Positions 5,501 through 9,090 of a stretch of 9,090 nucleotides of DNA are shown in pieces. A program made the position numbers and the translations under genes. Source of the DNA: a bacterium (lineage in GTDB: Bacteria; Spirochaetota; UBA4802; UBA5550). How positions within the stretch are numbered: the first letter of the stretch is position 1; each line of letters opens with the position of its first letter. The stretch covers positions 1 to 9,090 of the forward strand of contig JAAENB010000925.1 of the NCBI GenBank assembly GCA_024224995.1, written 5' to 3'. Under the pieces are notes generated by a model. That model did no database searches. It saw nothing but the letters and a program-made list of their open reading frames with translations, and was not told where the DNA came from.

Positions 5501-7728
5501 TGCAGGTTAAGCCCGGCCAGGACTATCCGTTCACTATCTTCCAATACCAGTTCAATTCCTTTATTCAACTGGTCGATGATATAAAATATTTTCTCGGGCA
5601 GTTCATCATCATCAATGGTCGTAAGAACCTTCATGCCGATAGTATAATGCATTTTCGCTTTTTCTGCCGCAGGAATAAGGGAGTACGCAGCTTCCTGGAT
5701 ACGGTCATGGCGGAATAAGTATTCATTTCCCTGCAGGGAAACATATCCTTTTATTTCCAGGCACACAAGCCCTTCCTGTATGGCGGAAGCAAGCGCAAAA
5801 AGATTCTCTTCAATAGAACTTTCCGTAATAATTGCCAGGGTCTCCAGGTCAAAGCGGCTGCCGATGCAGGAGCAAATCATTAATATATCCCTGGTATTTT
5901 TATCCAGTTTGGATATCCTGTCTGCCATGAGGTCTACGACATTATCGGTAACCTGCATTTTATTAATAACTTCCATCTCCCACTTCCACCCGTCATGGGA
6001 GTCCAGTTCCAGCATTCTTTCATCATAGAGTTTCTTAAAGAACTGGTTAATAAAAAAGGGATTACCATTTGTTTTTCCCCGAACCAGTTCCGCCAGCCGG
6101 AGAGCGACTTTTTCTTCACAATTCAGGATTCTGGAAATAAGTTTAATAACATCCTGTGTATCAAGAGGAGCCAGTTCGATTTCATTAATCGGGATACCGG
6201 TTTTTCGGATATCGTCCAGCGTGTTAATGAGCGGATGGCAGGTGTCGATCTCACTTTCACGGTATGTCCCGATCATAAGCAGGTACCGGCAGCTGCAGTT
6301 GTTTAACAGGTTTTGTACCAGAACCAGGCTCGCGGAATCGGCCCACTGGAGATCATCAAGGAATAGAACCAGGGGATGCTCCTTTGCGGCGAACACATTG
6401 ATAAAATTTCGCAATACCAGGTTAAACCTGTTCCGGGATTCATCAGGACCAAGAAGCGGAAGATTCGGCTGTTCACCAATGATATGCAAAGCATCGGGGA
6501 TAATATCGGTAATAACCTTACCGTTAGAACCAACAGCGGCAAGGATCTTCTCTTTCCATATTTTAATATTCTCGCCGCTTTCAACAAGTATCCGGCTCAC
6601 CAGGCCCTGGAATGCCTGGCTGATTGCGCTATAAGGCACATCCTTTCGAAAGCGGTCGTACTTCCCGGAAATAAAACATCCTCTTTTTCCGGCAACCGGT
6701 TTTTGGATCTCGTTAATAAGGGCGGTCTTTCCAACACCGGGTCGGCCCGACACAAGCAAAATCTCGCTTGCCCCGTTACTGACCCGTTCAAAGGACTTCA
6801 TGAGAATATCGATCTCTTTTTCACGGCCAACAAGCAGGTTGGGGATATTGAATTTCAAAGAAACATCTTTTGTGGCAAGTTTGAATTTATCAATGCTGCC
6901 CTTTTCCTTTAACTGGCGTTCGCACTGTTCCAGGTCTTCCAATAAGCCAAAACTGTTCTGATACCGCTCATCCGCGGTTTTGGAAAGCAGTTTCATTACG
7001 ATATTTGATATTGCTTCAGGCACCTCTCGATTCAACTGCCCCGGAGGCTGAGGCTGCCGCGCGATATGGGAATGGATCATTTCCACGGGATCTTTTGACT
7101 GAAAGGGGACACTGCCTGTAAGCATTTCATAAAAGGTGATACCCAGGGAATAAAGGTCTGTCCGGTAATCGAGGTCACAGTTCATTCGACCGGTCTGTTC
7201 AGGGGACATATATGCCAGGGTACCTTCAATTACCAGGGGATTATATATCTCCTCATTTTCACGGGTCAATACGGAAGAGATGCCAAAATCGGCAAGCTTA
7301 ACTTTTTCATCATTGGAATTTATGAGAATATTTTGAGGTTTGATATCTTTATGAATAATATCTTTTTTATGCAGGAAACCCAGGGTATTGGCAAGCCGGG
7401 TGGCAATTTGCAAAAAGAATGATATATTCGTCTTTTTTGAGCGCAATATCTTTTGTAAGGGAATCCCATCAAAGTCTTCCATGATGAGGGCAAAGGTATC
7501 ATTGTGCTTAATGAAATCAAAGGTTTTAACAACGCCCTCAAGGTCCAGGTTTTTAATAAGCGCGTATTCCTGTTTAAACCGGGCAATTTCCGAAAGGCTG
7601 GGAAATTCTGTTTTAAGAACTTTGATAATGACCGTATCATCTTCATGTTCTTTTTGTCCGCGGTAAACAATTGAATTGTTGGTTTCATCTATGTTATTTA
7701 AAATTCTGTATTCAGCTATTCTTTCCAT
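2536..7728 (-). CDS. Giant Ser/Thr kinase - AAA/STAND ATPase - GAF - SpoIIE phosphatase regulator
   Basis: A single uninterrupted 1730-residue protein. Residues 1-270 are a Hanks-type kinase: Lys36, Glu54, HKDIKPQN (126-133, catalytic Asp128), DFG (147-149) and the subfamily signature YMSPEQTGRMN (173-183). The glycine-rich loop is degenerate. Residues about 297-490 form an AAA_16/STAND-like ATPase with Walker A GRPGVGKT (328-335), Walker B LVLFLDDLQWAD (453-464), GNPFF (555-559) and FRHDRIQEAAYSL (672-684). Residues about 690-1290 are helical repeats of TPR-like character. A Ser/Thr-rich linker (1300-1313) leads to a GAF domain (about 1333-1480), a short coiled coil, and a SpoIIE/PP2C phosphatase (about 1497-1728) with EDIGGDYYD (1526-1534), GDVSGHG (1547-1553), YTDGITE (1670-1676) and RDD (1719-1721). 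No membrane segments are present. Related proteins often end in a histidine kinase; here the output is a phosphatase. The likely role is signal-gated phosphorylation and dephosphorylation of a partner, possibly a STAS-type anti-anti-sigma factor, but none is nearby. The nearest AGGA ribosome-like site is 14 bases before the ATG, which is long. Confidence 0.93.
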   Translation of the reverse strand: MERIAEYRILNNIDETNNSIVYRGQKEHEDDTVIIKVLKTEFPSLSEIARFKQEYALIKNLDLEGVVKTFDFIKHNDTFALIMEDFDGIPLQKILRSKKTNISFFLQIATRLANTLGFLHKKDIIHKDIKPQNILINSNDEKVKLADFGISSVLTRENEEIYNPLVIEGTLAYMSPEQTGRMNCDLDYRTDLYSLGITFYEMLTGSVPFQSKDPVEMIHSHIARQPQPPGQLNREVPEAISNIVMKLLSKTADERYQNSFGLLEDLEQCERQLKEKGSIDKFKLATKDVSLKFNIPNLLVGREKEIDILMKSFERVSNGASEILLVSGRPGVGKTALINEIQKPVAGKRGCFISGKYDRFRKDVPYSAISQAFQGLVSRILVESGENIKIWKEKILAAVGSNGKVITDIIPDALHIIGEQPNLPLLGPDESRNRFNLVLRNFINVFAAKEHPLVLFLDDLQWADSASLVLVQNLLNNCSCRYLLMIGTYRESEIDTCHPLINTLDDIRKTGIPINEIELAPLDTQDVIKLISRILNCEEKVALRLAELVRGKTNGNPFFINQFFKKLYDERMLELDSHDGWKWEMEVINKMQVTDNVVDLMADRISKLDKNTRDILMICSCIGSRFDLETLAIITESSIEENLFALASAIQEGLVCLEIKGYVSLQGNEYLFRHDRIQEAAYSLIPAAEKAKMHYTIGMKVLTTIDDDELPEKIFYIIDQLNKGIELVLEDSERIVLAGLNLHAGERAKNSSAYDSAVRYLKTGMEFLPESCWEDHYELAFSIYKERLECEYINRNFTCVEDLFAIIALKAKGNVDKAAVFTLMVTLLTTRGNYKEALRVGYKGMKMLGKSHPRPGSVSKLKVGMELLKLRYLFGKRKIEDLADLPAGTNDELNAYAALANHMGTAAYYTDTKLFALLSINAVSLIIKNGNSEYSPLAFNALATILGPGLGLYQQAYRFGRVALELIGRFASPAYRCKIEFVFCLFILHWKKHAKHCVELFKETYKHGMESGDIIFSGRSINQAYMTRIIIGDNIDEILEEYGKYEDFQKGGGDPLVARRYAETVQMCRCLKGETGTPGNLTYGDFDENEQLDFFRNEGILPGIFYFLLVKIRVLYLFGEYAEAMEYIPEMEQLIKQKVSLGNIQIPEFYFYYSLILSALCTTSGTIAGMSYKTQLRKNLAKMGTWARNCPENYLHKFLLMKAEMARIKGNTNAAYIYNQAIRSAWENGYTQNEGIANELAARFYLENRDRSIAAHHVVEARRCYLKWGATAKVKYLERMHSDLIIEERKQSSKKDPAIDTLSTSTGSARTASGDMDIAAIIKTSQAISEEIDLDKLLIKIMTLSIENAGAEKGFLVLPNGKDKQLYVEAAGQVDEDVVIFQSLPLEECDELSSVIVEYVKKTGENIVINDALLDDKFKDDPYVVKNKPRSILCAAITYKGKVSGIIYLENRLAANVFTPERLEILRIFFTQASISIENTRLLAQREKAAKLETKMKIAANIQSTLLPDNPEIDGFEITAYVNPAEDIGGDYYDIINCEDKDWVIIGDVSGHGVPSGLVMMMVQTSIQTILRKYPDTIPSELLSTVNEAIKYNVQRMNDDKYMTITAFSFNKDGSAVFSGLHQDIFIYRAASGCVEVIESDGIWLSPWELGHIPVDLELKLNPGDALLLYTDGITEAMDRENNEFSEQRLAGLLEKNAGRSTEEIKDVILDELTEYNTRDDVTMVILKKK

Positions 7729-8031
7729 TTTTGTATATACATCCTATGTGTACAAAATTAAACGAATAATTATGAAAGAAATAATAGCAACGTTGTAAAA
7801 AAACCTCCTGGTAAAGCAAATTAGATGAAAAAAGAATAATAGGTCCGGCGGCTTGCTTGAACTAGATGTTCACTGTATAAACATACAGAGAATTTGTAGT
7901 TATGGCGACTACTTATTTTCCCTGACAGGAAAAATAATCCAGACAATATTGTCTTAAACAAACGAGCATTAAATGTTAAGTTATTTAGCCTGAATATCTG
8001 TAAATAAACAGGCTTTTGTGCAGAAACCGGA
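7729..8031. other. Intergenic spacer between the kinase gene and ppnP
   Basis: About 300 bases, AT-rich, with no convincing gene on either strand. It must hold the kinase promoter and the end of the ppnP transcript, but neither is clear. A weak minus-strand candidate, TTTACA followed 19 bases later by CATAAT, lies around 7766-7797. Two inverted repeats are present: AGCCTG/CAGGCT (7987-7992 and 8009-8014, 16-base loop) and TTTTCC/GGAAAA (7916-7921 and 7928-7933). Neither is followed by a T-run on the minus strand, so neither is a textbook terminator for ppnP. Confidence 0.5.
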
Positions 8032-8349
8032 CTATTGGTAGGTACAGCAGTAGTCGGCAACGGAGCTAAGAATGAGTTTAAAAGATGAATTAGCGGGAAC
8101 AGTAAAACTTTGTCCTTCTGCAAAGACTTCCCAGTCGTTGCTGCCAGGTAATAAAATTTTCATTTCACCACCAAGTACTTCCATTAACTCCTGAGCTTCA
8201 GTACCGAATTCGTACTCACCCGGCATCATTATTCCCAGGGTTTTATGTGAACCATCGGGAAAATTAATTGTCCGGCTCGTAACCTGGCCGTCGTAGTAAA
8301 TATTCGCCTTTTTAATTATAGAAATATTATCGAATGTGTCCTGTGCCAT
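8032..8349 (-). CDS. ppnP: Pyrimidine/purine nucleoside phosphorylase PpnP
   Basis: This 105-residue protein matches the small cupin-fold PpnP (YaiE, formerly DUF1255) family, which splits a broad range of nucleosides with phosphate into free base and ribose 1-phosphate. Family-typical stretches are [14 protein letters not shown] (15-28), [13 protein letters not shown] (38-50), [19 protein letters not shown] (55-73), the start of the second half [13 protein letters not shown] (78-90) and a C-terminal YCCTY (100-104). E. coli PpnP is about 94 residues; the extra residues here are at the N-terminus. An AAGGAG site eight bases upstream supports the ATG at 8349. It lies 65 bases downstream of the flavoprotein gene on the same strand, probably as one transcript. 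It acts in nucleotide salvage in the cytoplasm. Confidence 0.93.
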   Translation of the reverse strand: MAQDTFDNISIIKKANIYYDGQVTSRTINFPDGSHKTLGIMMPGEYEFGTEAQELMEVLGGEMKILLPGSNDWEVFAEGQSFTVPANSSFKLILSSVADYCCTYQ

Positions 8350-8414
8350 ATGATTTTTCTCCTTAATTATTAATTTTTTTATTTTTTACTGCCTGCAAGA
8401 GGCGTGTGGTTTCT

Positions 8415-8879
8415 TTATTGTACCCGGCGCGCCAGGTCAATGGCTCGTGTAATTATTACTTCACCCGATTTTAGCCCGGCTTTGTCTTCCAGGATCCCAT
8501 GACGGGTTTCTTCCGGAATGGAACCGGTTCCCCCGGTACTTGCCACAGCGGACGCGCCAAGCGGAGAAATGGAATTATGCACGCTTGTTCTCATAAAATA
8601 TACGGGACTCCCCAGGACTATGATATCAGCATTTTCAATCTTTTCATAGATCATTTGCCCGTCGTCTTTAAGAGAACAGTACCTATGGGGCTTCTGTTTC
8701 GACAGGCAAAAATTACAATGAGTACAGCCCTGAATGTTCAACCCGGAAAGTTTAAGCAGTTCGGTTGTAATAGCGTCATCACCTGCCGACCGGAGCATAC
8801 GATTTAGCAGCACCTCCATGTTCCCGTCCTTAACGGGGCTTCCGGAAATTGCAACAATACGCAAGGGTTTCGTACTCAT
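8415..8879 (-). CDS. Iron-sulfur flavodoxin-fold protein (NADPH-dependent FMN reductase family), probably shortened
   Basis: From the ATG at 8877-8879 the product is 154 residues. Residues 7-20 (RIVAISGSPVKDGN) form the first strand and FMN-phosphate loop of the flavodoxin-like fold. Cys52, Cys55, Cys58 and Cys68 (CxxCxxCx9C) match the cluster motif of iron-sulfur flavoproteins, and VLGSPVYF (88-95) is the second flavin-contacting strand. Family members are usually 190-240 residues and continue from PVYF through helices that complete the flavin pocket and dimer interface. Here the sequence jumps within a few residues to ISPLGASAVASTGGTG (104-119), which resembles the late part of the family, followed by a normal helical C-terminus (LKSGEVIITRAIDLARRVQ). 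An in-frame loss of roughly 50-70 residues near 8580-8595 is inferred, so flavin binding and activity are doubtful. The reading frame is otherwise intact and is followed by ppnP. Confidence 0.75.
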   Translation of the reverse strand: MSTKPLRIVAISGSPVKDGNMEVLLNRMLRSAGDDAITTELLKLSGLNIQGCTHCNFCLSKQKPHRYCSLKDDGQMIYEKIENADIIVLGSPVYFMRTSVHNSISPLGASAVASTGGTGSIPEETRHGILEDKAGLKSGEVIITRAIDLARRVQ

Positions 8880-8884
8880 GTTTA

Positions 8885-8890
8885 CTCCTC
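8885..8890 (-). promoter_or_regulatory. Ribosome-binding site fixing the flavoprotein start
   Basis: GAGGAG on the minus strand is five bases before the ATG at 8879. The frame stays open upstream to an ATG at 9014, but that extension reads through GC-rich repeat-like DNA, has low-complexity basic sequence and no fold, so 8879 is the true start. Confidence 0.75.
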
Positions 8891-8904
8891 TCAAGAAACT
8901 GGAT

Positions 8905-9090
8905 TTGGGCGCACCCTTCGGGCCGGGCTTCTCCGGGCTCCGCATTCGCTCCGGTCCTGCGGAAGACCTCCGGACTAAACCCTGCGTATCCCTTGCGCAA
9001 AGAGATGTTCTCAAAGAACTAAATTTTGCTTGTGAGCGGGCATGGCAGTAGTCTGGGCTCTTTGGATTGCTGCGGAACTCGCTTTGCTCA
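8905..9090. repeat. GC-rich repeat-like non-coding block at the right edge
   Basis: The stretch from about 8905 to 9000 is much richer in GC than its surroundings. It contains a direct repeat of CCGGGCT (8923-8929 and 8933-8939), small dyads (CCC-TTC-GGG at 8914-8922; GGTC/GACC at 8953-8956 and 8965-8968) and TCCGG/CCGGA ends (8950-8974). The block continues to the window edge with GCTGCGGAACTCGCTTTGCTCA-like sequence, which resembles dispersed intergenic repeats. No gene, promoter or terminator could be recognised here. The repeat nature is inferred from composition and style, not from a second copy in the window. Confidence 0.35.

Noticed and set aside
1982..7728. dCMP deaminase next to a STAND-like ATPase as an antiphage defence pair
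   Set aside because: The deaminase is a normal-length metabolic dCMP deaminase. The kinase/AAA/GAF/SpoIIE protein belongs to a signalling family. Nothing else of a defence island is present, so adjacency alone is not evidence.
843..7800. The 12-mer TTTTACAACGTT at 843-854 and its reverse complement at 7789-7800 as a shared regulatory site
   Set aside because: A few chance 12-mer matches are expected in a 9-kb window, and the two copies are oriented differently relative to the nearby starts.
7987..8014. AGCCTG/CAGGCT inverted repeat as the ppnP terminator
   Set aside because: The loop is 16 bases, and on the ppnP strand the stem is followed by AAATAAC rather than a T-run.
8880..9014. N-terminal extension of the flavoprotein to an ATG at 9014
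   Set aside because: The extension translates GC-rich repeat-like DNA, matches no fold and has no ribosome site. A strong site immediately precedes the ATG at 8879.
1..9090. CRISPR array, tRNA, rRNA or riboswitch
   Set aside because: I saw no regularly spaced direct repeats, no tRNA-like cloverleaf with a CCA-adjacent acceptor stem, and no known riboswitch core in any spacer.

Overview
The window comes from a bacterial chromosome of moderate GC content. Nearly all genes lie on the minus strand. The long kinase/ATPase/GAF/SpoIIE regulator, the AAA-ATPase-like remnant and the lipoprotein point to a diderm bacterium such as a spirochaete or a desulfobacterial lineage. No rRNA or other phylogenetic marker is present, so this placement is a weak inference.

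Left flank (1-1010). A MITE-like element (about 111-325) has 40-bp imperfect terminal inverted repeats. Each repeat is itself palindromic, and a third palindrome sits in the middle. The element lies in the truncated 3' end of an AAA-ATPase-like gene (minus strand, start at 724) that still has a good sigma70-type promoter. The divergent spacer up to 1010 holds a 20-bp dyad and a promoter for the next gene.

Left-centre (1011-2458). A plus-strand gene of unknown function converges, with a 10-bp gap, on a minus-strand gene for a small cysteine-containing lipoprotein. Upstream of the latter is a zinc-dependent dCMP deaminase gene.

Centre (2536-7728). One intact 1730-residue protein fills more than half of the window. 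Its order is Ser/Thr kinase, AAA/STAND-type ATPase, long alpha-helical repeat region, GAF domain and SpoIIE/PP2C-type phosphatase. It probably integrates a signal through nucleotide-driven conformational change and acts on phosphoproteins. No partner (anti-sigma factor, STAS protein, sigma factor) is visible in the window.

Right (7729-9090). After a roughly 300-bp spacer with no recognisable gene come ppnP (nucleoside phosphorylase) and, 65 bp upstream on the same strand, an iron-sulfur/FMN flavodoxin-fold protein that appears to lack its central part. The end is a GC-rich, repeat-like, non-coding block.

The dCMP deaminase and PpnP both belong to nucleotide salvage, but the kinase gene separates them, so no shared pathway operon is evident. 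I found no convincing novel multi-gene system. The most notable items are the kinase-phosphatase fusion, the nested-palindrome element with its broken host gene, and two genes that look internally shortened.
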